Positions 11,791-26,654 of a stretch of DNA of 64,000 nucleotides are shown piece by piece. Below the pieces are notes generated by a model. The model saw nothing but the letters and a program-made list of their open reading frames with translations. It was not told the DNA's origin and did no database searches. This stretch comes from Agelas oroides. Lineage: Eukaryota; Porifera; Demospongiae; Agelasida; Agelasidae. The stretch's first letter is position 1. Every line of letters starts with the position of its first letter. Position numbers and translations under genes: made by a program. Location of the stretch: assembly GCA_949130485.1 (NCBI GenBank), contig OX422197.1, forward strand, positions 2,519,603 to 2,583,602, read 5' to 3'.

Positions 11791-13675
11791 CATGGCTCGA
11801 CCCAACTCTACCTCACTCTACCGCACTCTACCCCGACTCTACCTCACTCTACCACACTCTACCCTTGCTCGACCCGACTCTACCTCACTCTACCACACTC
11901 TACCCTGGCTCGACCCGACTCTACCTCAATCTACCACACTGTACCCCGACTCTGCCTCATTCTAGCACACACTACCCCGACTCTACCTCACTCTACCTCA
12001 CTCTACCCCGACTCTACCTCACTCTACCACACTCTACCATGGCTCGACCCAACTCTACCTCAATCTACCGCACTCTACCCCGACTCTACCTCACTATACC
12101 ACACTCTACCCTTGTTTGACCCGACTCTACCTCACTCAACCACACTCTACCCTGGCTCGACCCGACTCTACCTCACTCTACCTCACTCTACCCCGACTCT
12201 ACCTCACTCTACCACATTCTACCCTGGCTCGACCTGACTCTACCTTACTCTACCACACTCTACCCCGACTCTACCTCACTCTACCACCCTCTTCCCCGAA
12301 TCTACCTCACTCAACCACACTCCACCCTAGCTCGACTCGACTGTACCTCGCTCTACCACACCCTACCCCGACTCTGCCTCACTCTACCACACTCTACCCC
12401 GACTCTACCTCACTCTGCCACACTCTAACCTGGCTCAACCCGACTCTACCTCACTCTACCACACTCTACCCCGACTCTACCTCACTCTGCCACACTCTAC
12501 CCTGGCTCCACCCGACTCTACCTCACTCTACCACACTCTATCCTGGCTCAACGCGACTCTACCTCACTGTACCACACCCTACCCCGACTCTACCTCACTC
12601 TGCCACACTCTACCCTGGCTCAACCCGACTCTACCTCACTCTACCACACTCTATCCTGGCTCAACGCGACTCTACTTCACTCTACCACACTCTACCCCGA
12701 CTCTACCTGAATCTACCACACTCTACCCTGGCTCGACCCGACTCTACCTCACTCTACCACACTCTACCCCGACTCTACCTCACTCTACCACACTCTAACC
12801 TGGCTCGACCCCACTCTACCTCATTCTACCACACTCTACCCCAACTCCACCTCACTCTACCACACTCTACCCTGGCTCAACCCTACTCTACCTCACTCTA
12901 CCACACTCTATTCTGTCTCAACGTGACACTACCTCACTCCACCACACTTTATCCCAACCCTACCTCACTCTACCACACTCTACCCTGGCTCAACCCGACT
13001 CTACGTCACTCTACCACAATCTACCCTGGCTCGACCCTACTCTACCTCACTCTACCACACTCTATCCCGACTCTACCTCACTCTAACGCACTTTACCTCG
13101 ACTCTACCTCTCTCTACCACACTCTATCCTGGATCGACCCGACTCTACCTTACTCTACCACAATCTACCCCGACTCTACCTCACTCAACCACACTCTCCC
13201 CTGGCTCGACTCGACGCTACCTCACACTACCACACTCTACCCTCACTCGACAAGACTCTACCTCACTCTACCACACTCTACCCCGACTCTTCCTCTCTCT
13301 ACCACACTCTACCCTGGCTCGACCCGACTTTACCTCACTCTACCACACTCTACCTCGACTCTACCTCACTCTACCACACTCTACCCTGGCTCAACCCTAC
13401 TCTACCTCATTCTACCACACTTTATCCTGGCTCAACGCGACTCTACCTCACTCCACCACACTCTACCCCAACTCTACCTCACTCTACCACACTCTACCCT
13501 TGCTCGACCCGACTCTACCTCACTCTACCACACTCTACCCTGGCTCGACCCTACTCTACCTCACTCTACCACACTCTATCCAGACTCTACCTCACTCTAC
13601 CACAGTCTACCCTGCCTCGACCCGACTCTACCTCACCCTACCCCGACTCTACCTCACTCTACCACACTCTACCCC

Positions 13676-16600
13676 GACTCTACCTTACTCTACCACACTC
13701 TACCCTGGCTAAACCCGACTCTACCTCACTCTACCACTCTCTACCCCGGCTCAACGTGACTCTACCTCACTCCACCACACCCTACCCCAACTCTACCTCA
13801 CTCTACCACACTCTACTTCGACTCTACCTCACTGTATCACACTCTACCCTGGCTCGACCCGACTCTACCTCACTCTATCACACTCTACCCAGGCTCAACC
13901 CTTCTCTACCTCACTCTACCACGCTCTACCCCGACTCTACCTCACTCTACCACACTTTACCCCAACTGTACCTCTCTCTACCACCCTCTACGCTGGGTCG
14001 ACCCGACTCTACCTTACTCTACCACACTCTATCCGACTCTACCTCACTCTACCACACTCTACCTCAACTCTACCTCACTATACCACACTCTACCCCGACT
14101 GTACCTCACTCTACCGCACTTTACCCCGACTCTACCTCTCTCTACCACACTCTACCCTGGATCGACCCGACTGTACCTCACTCTACCACACTCTACCCCG
14201 ACTCTACCTCACTCTACCACACTCTCCCCTGGCTCGACTCGACGCTACCTCACACTACCACACTCTACCCTCACTCGACAAGACTCTACCTCACTCCACC
14301 ACACTCTACCCTGGCTCGACCCGACTATACCTAACTCTACCACACTCTACCCCGACTCTACCTAACTCTACCACACTCTATCCTGGCTCAACCCGAATCT
14401 ACCTCACTCTGCCACACTCTACCCCAACTCTACCTCACTCTACCACACTCTACCTCGACTCTACCTCACTCTACCGCACTCTATCCTGGCTCGACCCGAC
14501 TCTACCTCACTCTACCACACTCTACCCTTGCTAGACCCAACTCTACCTCACTATACCACACCCTACCCTAGCCCAACACTTCTCTACCTCACTCTACCAC
14601 ACTCTACCCCGACTCTACCTCACTCTATCACACTTTACCCCGACTCTACCTGTCTCTACCACACTCTACCCTGGGTCGACCAGACTCTACCTTACTCTAC
14701 CACACTCTACCCCGACTCTACCTCACTCTACCACAGTCTACCCCAACTCTACCTCACTCTACCACACTCCACCCTGGCTCGACCCAATTCTACCTCACTC
14801 TACCACACTCTACCCTGACTCTACCTCACTCTACCACACTCTACCCCGACTCTTCCTCACTCTACCACACTCTACCCTGGCTCGACCCGACTTTACCTCA
14901 CACTACCACACTCTACCTCGACTCTACCTCACTCAACCACACTCTACCCTGGCTCAACCTTACTCTACCTCACTCTACCACACTTTATCCTGGCTCAACG
15001 CGACTCTACCTCACTCCACCACACTCTACCCCAACTCTACCTCACCCTACCACACTCTACCCTGGCTCGACCCTACTCTACCTCACTCTACCACACTCTA
15101 TCCCGACTCTACCTCACTCTACCACAGTCTACCCTGCCTCGACCCGACTCTACCTCACTCTACCCCGACTCTACCTCACTCTACCACACTCTACCCCGAC
15201 TCTACCTCACTCTACCACACTCTACCCTGGCTAAACTTGACTCTACCTCACTCTACCACTCTCTACCCCGGCTCAACGTGACTCTACCTCACTCCACCAC
15301 ACCCTACACCAACTCTACCTCACTCTACCACACTCTACTTCGACTCTACCTCACTGTATCACACTCTACCCTGGCTCGACCCGACTCTACCTCACTCTAT
15401 CACACTCTACCCTGGCTCAACCCTTCTCTACCTCACTCTACCACACTCTACCCCGACTCTACCTCACTCTACCACACTTTACCCCAACTGTACCTCTCTC
15501 TACCACCCTCTACCCTGGGTCGACCCGACTCTACCTCACTCTACCACACTCTACCCTGGCTCGACCCTACTCTACCTCACTCTACCACACTCTATCCCGA
15601 CTCTACCTCACTCTACCGCACTTTACCCCGACTCTACCTCTCTCTACCACACTCTACCCTGGATCGACCCGACTGTACCTCACTCTACCACACTCTACCT
15701 CGACTCTACCTCACTCTACCACACTCTACCATGGCTCGACCCAACTCTACCTCACTCTACCGCACTCTACCCCGACTCTACCTCACTCTACCACACTCTA
15801 CCCTTGGTCGACCCGACTCTACCTCACTCTACCACACTCTACCCTGGCTCGACCCGACTCTACCTCACTCTACCACACTCTACCCCGACTCTGCCTCACT
15901 CTAGCACACACTACCCTGACTCTACCTCACTGTACCTCACTCTACCCCGACTCTACCTCACTCTACCACACTCTACCATGGCTCGACCCAACTCTACCTC
16001 AATCTACCGCACTCTACCCCGACTCTACCTCACTATACCACACTCTACCCTTGTTTGACCCGACTCTACCTCACTCAACCACACTCTACCCTGGCTCGAC
16101 CCGACTCTACCTCACTCTACCTCACTCTACCCCGACTCTACCTCACTCTACCACATTCTACCCTGGCTCGACCTGACTCTACCTTACTCTACCACCCTCT
16201 TCCCCGAATCTACCTCACTCTACCACCCTCTTCCCCGAATCAACCTCACTCAACCACACTCCACCCTAGCTCGACTCGACTGTACCTCGCTCTACCACAC
16301 CCTACCCCGACTCTGCCTCACTCTACCACACTCTACCCCGACTCTACCTCACTCTGCCACACTCTAACCTGGCTCAACCCGACTCTACCTCACTCTACCA
16401 CACTCTACCCCGACTCTACCTCACTCTGCCACACTCTACCCTGGCTCAACCCGACTCTACCTCACTCTACCACACTCTATCCTGGCTCAACGCGACTCTA
16501 CCTCACTGTACCACACTCTACCCCGACTCTACCTCACTCTGCCACACTCTACCCTGGCTCAACCCGACTCTACCTCACTCTACCACACTCTATCCTGGCT

Positions 16601-17038
16601 CAACGCGACTCTACTTCACTCTACCACACTCTACCCCGACTCTACCTGAATCTACCACACTCTACCCTGGCTCGACCCGACTCTACCTCACTCTACCACA
16701 CTCTACCCCGACTCTACCTCACTCTACCACACTCTAACCTGGCTCGACCCCACTCTACCTCATTCTACCACACTCTACCCCAACTCTACCTCACTCTACC
16801 ACACTCTACCCTGGCTCAACCCTACTCTACCTCACTCTACCACACTCTATTCTGTCTCAACGTGACTCTACCTCACTCCACCACACTTTATCCCAACCCT
16901 ACCTCACTCTACCACACTCTACCCTGGCTCGAACCGACTCTACCTCACTCTACCACAATCTACCCTGGCTCGACCCTACTCTACCTCACTCTACCACACT
17001 CTATCCCGACTCTACCTCACTCTACCGCACTTTACCTC
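13676..17038 (+). repeat. 3,363-bp tandem duplication, copy 1
   Basis: Aligns with 17,039-20,401 at a constant offset of 3,363. Rare shared features include CACTCTATCCGACTC (missing C), TACGCTGGGTCGACCC, CCTAGCCCAACAC, CTACACCAAC and TGGCTAAACTTGAC. By eye the copies are nearly identical; one private change is GTACCTCAC near 15,933 against GTACATCAC near 19,296. The copy contains the TTGTTTGACC anchor at 16,048. No gene. Confidence 0.9.
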
Positions 17039-20000
17039 GACTCTACCTCACTCTACCACACTCTACCCTGGCTAAACCCGACTCTACCTCACTCTACCAC
17101 TCTCTACCCCGGCTCAACGTGACTCTACCTCACTCCACCACACCCTACCCCAACTCTACCTCACTCTACCACACTCTACTTCGACTCTACCTCACTGTAT
17201 CACACTCTACCCTGGCTCGACCCGACTCTACCTCACTCTATCACACTCTACCCAGGCTCAACCCTTCTCTACCTCACTCTACCACGCTCTACCCCGACTC
17301 TACCTCACTCTACCACACTTTACCCCAACTGTACCTCTCTCTACCACCCTCTACGCTGGGTCGACCCGACTCTACCTTACTCTACCACACTCTATCCGAC
17401 TCTACCTCACTCTACCACACTCTACCTCAACTCTACCTCACTATACCACACTCTACCCCGACTGTACCTCACTCTACCGCACTTTACCCCGACTCTACCT
17501 CTCTCTACCACACTCTACCCTGGATCGACCCGACTGTACCTCACTCTACCACACTCTACCCCGACTCTACCTCACTCTACCACACTCTCCCCTGGCTCGA
17601 CTCGACGCTACCTCACACTACCACACTCTACCCTCACTCGACAAGACTCTACCTCACTCCACCACACTCTACCCTGGCTCGACCCGACTATACCTAACTC
17701 TACCACACTCTACCCCGACTCTACCTAACTCTACCACACTCTATCCTGGCTCAACCCGAATCTACCTCACTCTGCCACACTCTACCCCAACTCTACCTCA
17801 CTCTACCACACTCTACCTCGACTCTACCTCACTCTACCGCACTCTATCCTGGCTCGACCCGACTCTACCTCACTCTACCACACTCTACCCTTGCTAGACC
17901 CAACTCTACCTCACTATACCACACCCTACCCTAGCCCAACACTTCTCTACCTCACTCTACCACACTCTACCCCGACTCTACCTCACTCTATCACACTTTA
18001 CCCCGACTCTACCTGTCTCTACCACACTCTACCCTGGGTCGACCAGACTCTACCTTACTCTACCACACTCTACCCCGACTCTACCTCACTCTACCACAGT
18101 CTACCCCAACTCTACCTCACTCTACCACACTCCACCCTGGCTCGACCCAATTCTACCTCACTCTACCACACTCTACCCTGACTCTACCTCACTCTACCAC
18201 ACTCTACCCCGACTCTTCCTCACTCTACCACACTCTACCCTGGCTCGACCCGACTTTACCTCACACTACCACACTCTACCTCGACTCTACCTCACTCAAC
18301 CACACTCTACCCTGGCTCAACCTTACTCTACCTCACTCTACCACACTTTATCCTGGCTCAACGCGACTCTACCTCACTCCACCACACTCTACCCCAACTC
18401 TACCTCACCCTACCACACTCTACCCTGGCTCGACCCTACTCTACCTCACTCTACCACACTCTATCCCGACTCTACCTCACTCTACCACAGTCTACCCTGC
18501 CTCGACCCGACTCTACCTCACTCTACCCCGACTCTACCTCACTCTACCACACTCTACCCCGACTCTACCTCACTCTACCACACTCTACCCTGGCTAAACT
18601 TGACTCTACCTCACTCTACCACTCTCTACCCCGGCTCAACGTGACTCTACCTCACTCCACCACACCCTACACCAACTCTACCTCACTCTACCACACTCTA
18701 CTTCGACTCTACCTCACTGTATCACACTCTACCCTGGCTCGACCCGACTCTACCTCACTCTATCACACTCTACCCTGGCTCAACCCTTCTCTACCTCACT
18801 CTACCACACTCTACCCCGACTCTACCTCACTCTACCACACTTTACCCCAACTGTACCTCTCTCTACCACCCTCTACCCTGGGTCGACCCGACTCTACCTC
18901 ACTCTACCACACTCTACCCTGGCTCGACCCTACTCTACCTCACTCTACCACACTCTATCCCGACTCTACCTCACTCTACCGCACTTTACCCCGACTCTAC
19001 CTCTCTCTACCACACTCTACCCTGGATCGACCCGACTGTACCTCACTCTACCACACTCTACCTCGACTCTACCTCACTCTACCACACTCTACCATGGCTC
19101 GACCCAACTCTACCTCACTCTACCGCACTCTACCCCGACTCTACCTCACTCTACCACACTCTACCCTTGGTCGACCCGACTCTACCTCACTCTACCACAC
19201 TCTACCCTGGCTCGACCCGACTCTACCTCACTCTACCACACTCTACCCCGACTCTGCCTCACTCTAGCACACACTACCCTGACTCTACCTCACTGTACAT
19301 CACTCTACCCCGACTCTACCTCACTCTACCACACTCTACCATGGCTCGACCCAACTCTACCTCAATCTACCGCACTCTACCCCGACTCTACCTCACTATA
19401 CCACACTCTACCCTTGTTTGACCCGACTCTACCTCACTCAACCACACTCTACCCTGGCTCGACCCGACTCTACCTCACTCTACCTCACTCTACCCCGACT
19501 CTACCTCACTCTACCACATTCTACCCTGGCTCGACCTGACTCTACCTTACTCTACCACCCTCTTCCCCGAATCTACCTCACTCTACCACCCTCTTCCCCG
19601 AATCAACCTCACTCAACCACACTCCACCCTAGCTCGACTCGACTGTACCTCGCTCTACCACACCCTACCCCGACTCTGCCTCACTCTACCACACTCTACC
19701 CCGACTCTACCTCACTCTGCCACACTCTAACCTGGCTCAACCCGACTCTACCTCACTCTACCACACTCTACCCCGACTCTACCTCACTCTGCCACACTCT
19801 ACCCTGGCTCAACCCGACTCTACCTCACTCTACCACACTCTATCCTGGCTCAACGCGACTCTACCTCACTGTACCACACTCTACCCCGACTCTACCTCAC
19901 TCTGCCACACTCTACCCTGGCTCAACCCGACTCTACCTCACTCTACCACACTCTATCCTGGCTCAACGCGACTCTACTTCACTCTACCACACTCTACCCC

Positions 20001-20401
20001 GACTCTACCTGAATCTACCACACTCTACCCTGGCTCGACCCGACTCTACCTCACTCTACCACACTCTACCCCGACTCTACCTCACTCTACCACACTCTAA
20101 CCTGGCTCGACCCCACTCTACCTCATTCTACCACACTCTACCCCAACTCTACCTCACTCTACCACACTCTACCCTGGCTCAACCCTACTCTACCTCACTC
20201 TACCACACTCTATTCTGTCTCAACGTGACTCTACCTCACTCCACCACACTTTATCCCAACCCTACCTCACTCTACCACACTCTACCCTGGCTCGAACCGA
20301 CTCTACCTCACTCTACCACAATCTACCCTGGCTCGACCCTACTCTACCTCACTCTACCACACTCTATCCCGACTCTACCTCACTCTACCGCACTTTACCT
20401 C
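17039..20401 (+). repeat. 3,363-bp tandem duplication, copy 2
   Basis: Second copy of 13,676-17,038. It starts where CGACTCTACCTCACTC at about 17,038 replaces the CTCTCTCTACC seen at the equivalent 13,098, and stops at 20,401, after which CTCTCTCTACTACAC follows. The same left edge, 17,039, also begins the 10,686-bp duplication, so two rearrangements share this junction. Confidence 0.9.
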
Positions 20402-23400
20402 GACTCTACCTCTCTCTACTACACTCTATCCTGGATCGACCCGACTCTACCTTACTCTACCACAATCTACCCCGACTCTACCTCACTCACCCACACTCTC
20501 CCCTGGCTCGACTCTACGCTACCTCACACTACCACACTCTACCCTCACTCGACAAGACTCTACCTCACTCTACCACACTCTACCCCGACTCTTCCTCTCT
20601 CTACCCCGACTCTACCTCACTCTACCACAGTCTACCCTCGCTCGACCCGACTCTACCTAACTCTACCACACTCTACCCCGAATCTACCTAACTCAACCAC
20701 ACTCCACCCTAGCTTGACCCGACTATACCTCGCTCTACCACACTCTACCCCGACTCTACCTCACTCTACCACTCTCTTCCCCATCTCTACCTCACTCTAC
20801 CACACTCTACCCTGGCTCGACCCAACTCTACCTCACTCTACCACACTCTACCCTAGCTCAACCCGACTCTACCTCACTCTACCACACTCTATCCTGGCTC
20901 AACGCAACTCTACCTCACTCCACCACACTCTACCCCAACTCAACCTCACTCTACCACACTCTTCCCCGACTCTACCTCACTCTAGCACACACTACCCCGA
21001 CTCTACCTTACTCTACCTCACTCTACCCCGACTCTACCTCACTCTACCACAGTCTACCCTGCCTCGACCCGACTCTACCTCACTCTACCCCGACTCTACC
21101 TCCCTCTACCACAATCTACCCCGACTCTACCTCACTCTACCACACTCTACCCTGGCTAAACCCGACTCTACCTCACTCTACCACTCTCTACCCAGGCTCA
21201 ACGTGACTCTACCTCACTCCACCACACCCTACCCCAACTCTACCTCACTCTACCACACTCTACTTCGACTCTACCTCACTGTATCACACTCTACCCTGGC
21301 TCGACCCGACTCTACCTCACTCTATCACACTCTACCCTGGCTCAACCCTTCTCTACCTCACTCTACCCCGAATCTACCTCACTGAACCACACTCCACCCT
21401 AGCTCGACCCGACTGTACCTCGCTCTACCACACTCTACCCGGACTCTACCTCACTCTAGCACACACTGCCCCGACTCTACCTCACTCCACCTCATTCTAC
21501 CCCGACTCTATCTCACTCTACCACAGTCTACCCTGGCTCGACCCGACTCTACCTCACTCTACCACACTCTACCCCAACTCTACCTCAATCTACCACACTC
21601 TACCCCGAATCTACCTGACTCTACCACACTCTACCCTGGCTCGACCTGACTCTACCTCACTCTATCACACTCTACCCTGCCTCAACCCTTCTCTACCTCA
21701 CTCTACCGCACTCTACCCCGACTCTACCTCACTCTACCACACTTTACCCCTACTCTACCTCTCTCTACCACACTCTACCCTGGGTCGACCAGACTCTACC
21801 TTACTCTACCACACTCTACCCCGAATCTACCTCACTCAACCACACTCCACCCTTGCTCGACCGGACTGTACCTCGCTCTACCACACTCTACCCGGGCTCT
21901 ACCTCACTCTAGCACACACTGCCCCGACTACCTCACTCCACCTCATTCTACCCCGACTCTATCTCACTCTACCACAGTCTACCCTGGCTCGACCCGACTC
22001 TACCTCACTCTACCACACTCTACCCCGAATCTACCTGACTCTACCACACTCTATCCTGGCTCTACTCGACGCTACCTCACACTACCACACTCTTCCCTCA
22101 CTCGACAAGACTCTACCTCACTCTACCACACTCTACCCTGGCTCGACCCGACTATACCTCACTCTACCACACTCTACCCCGAATCTACCTCACTCAACCA
22201 CACTCCACCCTAGCTCGACCCTACTCTACCTCACTCTACCGCACTCTACCCCGACTCTACCTCACTCTACCACACTCTACCCTTGCTCGACCCGACTCTA
22301 CCTCACTCTACCACACTCTACCCTGGCTCGACCCGACTCTACCTCACTCTACCACACTCTACCCCGACTCTGCCTCACTCTAGCACACACTACCCTGACT
22401 CTACCTCACTCTACCTCACTCTACCCCGACTCTACCTCACTCTACCACACTCTACCCTTGCTCGACCCGACTCTACCTCACTCTACCACACTCTACCCTG
22501 GCTCGACCCGACTCTACCTCACTCTACCACACTCTACCCCGACTCTGCCTCACTCTAGCACACACAACCCCGACTCTACCTCACTCTACCTCACTCTACC
22601 CCGACTCTACCTCACTCTACCACACTCTACCATGGCTCGACCCAACTCTACCTCAATCTACCGCACTCTACCCCCACTCTACCTCACTATACCACACTCT
22701 ACCCTTGTTTGACCCGACTCTACCTCACTCAACCACACTCTACCCTGGCTCGACCCGACTCTACCTCACTCAACCTCACTCTACCCCGACTCTACCTCAC
22801 TCTACCACATTGTACCCTGGCTCGACCTGACTCTACCTTACTCTACCACCCTCTTCCCCGACTCTACCTCACTCTACCACCCTCTTCCCCGAATCTACCT
22901 CACTCAACCACACTCCACCCTAGCTCGACTCGACTGTACCTCGCTCTACCACACCCTACCCCGACTCTGCCTCACTCTACCACACTCTACCCCGACTCTA
23001 CCTCACTCTGCCACACTCTAACCTGGCTCAACCCGACTCTACCTCACTCTACCACACTCTACCCCGACTCTACCTCACTCTGCCACACTCTACCCTGGCT
23101 CAACCCGACTCTACCTCACTCTACCACACTCTATCCTGGCTCAACGCGACTCTACCTCACTGTACCACACTCTACCCCGACTCTACCTCACTCTGCCACA
23201 CTCTACCCTGGCTCAACCCGACTCTACCTCACTCTACCACACTCTATCCTGGCTCAACGCGACTCTACTTCACTCTACCACACTCTACCCCGACTCTACC
23301 TGAATCTACCACACTCTACCCTGGCTCGACCCGACTCTACCTCACTCTACCACACTCTACCCCGACTCTACCTCACTCTACCACACTCTAACCTGGCTCG

Positions 23401-26400
23401 ACCCCACTCTACCTCATTCTACCACACTCTACCCCAACTCTACCTCACTCTACCACACTCTACCCTGGCTCAACCCTACTCTACCTCACTCTACCACACT
23501 CTATTCTGTCTCAACGTGACTCTACCTCACTCCACCACACTTTATCCCAACCCTACCTCACTCTACCACACTCTACCCTGGCTCGACCCGACTCTACCTC
23601 ACTCTACCACAATCTACCCTGGCTCGACCCTACTCTACCTCACTCTACCACACTCTATCCTGACTCTACCTCACTCTACCGCACTTTACCTCGACTCTAC
23701 CTCTCTCTACCACACTCTATCCTGGATCGACCCGACTCTACCTTACTCTACCACAATCTACCCCGACTCTACCTCACTCAACCACACTCTCCCCTGGCTC
23801 GACTCGACGCTACCTCACACTACCACACTCTACCCTCACTCGACAAGACTCTACCTCACTCTACCACACTCTACCCCGACTCTTCCTCTCTCTACCCCGA
23901 CTCTACCTCACTCTACCACAGTCTACCCTCGCTCGACCCGACTCTACCTAACTCTACCACACTCTACCCCGAATCTACCTAACTCAACCACACTCCACCC
24001 TAGCTTGACCCGACTATACCTCGCTCTACCACACTCTACCCCGACTCTACCTCACTCTACCACACTCTTCCCCATCTCTACCTCACTCTACCACACTCTA
24101 CCCTGGCTCGACCCAACTCTACCTCACTCTACCACACTCTACCCTGGCTCAACCCGACTCTACCTCACTCTACCACACTCTATCCTGGCTCAACGCAACT
24201 CTACCTCACTCCACCACACTCTACCCCAACTCAACCTCACTCTACCACACTCTACCCCGACTCTACCTCACTCTAGCACACACTACCCCGACTCTACCTT
24301 ACTCTACCTCACTCTACCCCGACTCTACCTCACTCTACCACAGTCTACCATCCCTCGACCCGACTCTACCTCACTCTACCCCGACTCTACCTCACTCTAC
24401 CACACTCTACCCCGACTCTACCTCACTCTACCACACTCTACCCTGGCTAAACCCGACTCTACCTCACTCTACCACTCTCTACCCCGGCTCAACGTGACTC
24501 TACCTCACTCCACCACACCCTACCCCAACTCTACCTCACTCTACCACACTCTACTTCGACTCTACCTCACTGTATCACACTCTACCCTGGCTCGACCCGA
24601 CTCTACCTCACTCTATCACACTCTACCCTGGCTCAACCCTTCTCTACCTCACTCTACCACACTCTACCCCGACTCTACCTCACTCTACCACACTTTACCC
24701 CGACTGTACCTCTCTCTACCACCCTCTACCCTGGGTCGACCCGACTCTACCTTACTCTACCACACTCTACCCCGACTCTACCTCACTCTACCACACTCTA
24801 TTCCAACTCTACCTCACTATACCACACTCTACCCCGACTATACCTCACTCTACCACACTCTACCCCGACTCTACCTCACTCTACCTCACTCTACCCTGCC
24901 TCAACCCGACTCTACCTCACTCTACCACACTCTACCCTGGGTCGACCAGACTCTACCTTACTCTACCACACTCTACCCCGAATCTACCACACTCAACCAC
25001 ACTCCACCCTAGCTCGACCCGACTTTACCTCGCTCTACCACACTCTACCCGGACTCTACCTCACTCTAGCACACACTGCCCCGACTCTACCTCACTCCAC
25101 CTCATTCTACCCCGACTCTATCTCACTGTACCACAGTCTACCCTGGCTTGACCCGACTCTACCTCACTCTACCACACTCTACCCCAACTCTACCTCACTC
25201 TACCACACTCTACCCCGAATCTACCTGACTCTACCACACTCTACCCTGGCTCGACCCGACTCTACCTCACTCTATCACACTCTACCCTGGCTCAACCGTT
25301 CTCTACCTCACTCTACCGCACTCTACCCCGACTCTACCTCACTCTACCACACTTTACCCCTACTCTACCTCTCTCTACCACACTCTACCCTGGGTCGACC
25401 AGACTCTACCTTACTCTACCACACTCTACCCCGAATCTACCTCACTCAACCACACTCCACCCTAGCTCGACCCGACTGTACCTCGCTCTACCACACTCTA
25501 CCCGGACTCTACCTCACTCTAGCACACACTGCCCCGACTACCTAACTCCACCTCATTCTACCCCGACTCTATCTCACTCTACCACAGTCTACCCTGGCTC
25601 GACCCGACTCTACCTCACTCTACCACACTCTACCCCGACTCTACCTCATTCTACCACACTCTACCCCGAATCTACCTGACTCTACCACACTCTACCCTGG
25701 CTCTACTCGACGCTACCTCACACTACCACACTCTACCCTCACTCGACAATACTCTACCTCACTCTACCACACTCTACCCTGGCTCGACCCGACTATACCT
25801 CACTCTACCACACTCTACCCCGAATCTTCCTCACTCAACCACACTCTACCCTAGCTCGACCCTACTCTACCTCACTCTACCACACTCTATCCCGACTCTA
25901 CGTCACTCTACCGCACTTTACCCCGACTCTACCTCTCTCTACCACACTCTACCCTGGATCGACCCGACTGTACCTCACTCTACCACACTCTACCCCGACT
26001 CTACCTCACTCTACCACACTCTACCATGGCTCGACCCAACTCTACCTCACTCTACCGCACTCTACCCCGACTCTACCTCACTCTACCACACTCTACCCTT
26101 GCTCGACCCGACTCTACCTCACTCTACCACACTCTACCCTGGCTCGACCCGACTCTACCTCACTCTACCACACTCTACCCCGACTCTGCCTCACTCTAGC
26201 ACACACAACCCCGACTCTACCTCACTCTACCTCACTCTACCCCGACTCTACCTCACTCTACCACACCCTACCATGGCTCGACCCAACTCTACCTCAATCT
26301 ACCGCACTCTACCCCGACTCTACCTCACTATACCACACTCTACCCTTGTTTGACCCGACTCTACCTCACTCAACCACACTCTACCCTGGCTCGACCCGAC

Positions 26401-26654
26401 TCTACCTCACTCTACCTCACTCTACCCCGACTCTACCTCACTCTACCACATTCTACCCTGGCTCGACCTGACTCTACCTTACTCTACCACCCTCTTCCCC
26501 GAATCTACCTCACTCTACCACCCTCTTCCCCGAATCTACCTCACTCAACCACACTCCACCCTAGCTCGACTCGACTGTACCTCGCTCTACCACACCCTAC
26601 CCCGACTCTGCCTCACTCTACCACACTCTACCCCGACTCTACCTCACTCTGCCA
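20402..26654 (+). repeat. Satellite higher-order repeats after the 3,363-bp pair
   Basis: Ordinary 31/41-bp satellite containing two anchor-paced higher-order copies (anchors at 22,702 and 26,343, spacing 3,641). It carries the CTAGCTTGACCCGACTAT variant near 20,710 and 24,001 and the shortened CCCCGACTACCTCACTCC near 21,922. It is open in plus-strand frames for long stretches but without gene-like composition. Nothing else is seen. Confidence 0.93.
22281..22629 (+). repeat. 175-bp local tandem duplication, two copies
   Basis: CCTTGCTCGACCCG at 22,281 recurs at 22,456, and the following units match through the TGCCTCACTCTAGCACACAC marker. The second copy differs by ACACAACCCCGAC where the first has ACACTACCCTGAC. 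The pair is preserved in the 10,686-bp duplicate near 32,967-33,315, so it predates that event. The other anchor-paced copies carry a single version. Confidence 0.8.

Larger units (their letters stand above)
9132..13675 (+). repeat. Satellite array between island and large duplications
   Basis: Same 31/41-bp satellite. The first part continues the unit order seen after 42,590 and 57,598. From about 9,601 it carries the 1,090-bp family, and from about 11,324 to 12,119 it repeats 5,411-6,206 at offset 5,913. The first TTGTTTGACC anchor of this block is at 12,109. The stretch 12,606-13,675 recurs at 26,655-27,724 (offset 14,049). I see no gene in the 4.5 kb. Confidence 0.95.
17039..26654 (+). 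repeat. 10,686-bp-offset duplication, copy 1
   Basis: Aligns with 27,725-37,340 at constant offset 10,686. It includes the whole second 3,363-bp copy, anchors at 19,411, 22,702 and 26,343, and the 175-bp local duplication at 22,281. Divergence begins at 26,655, where this copy continues with CCACACTCTACCCTGGC while the partner has CCACACTCTAACCTGGC. About ten substitutions were noticed over 9.6 kb, roughly 0.1 percent. No gene. Confidence 0.9.
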
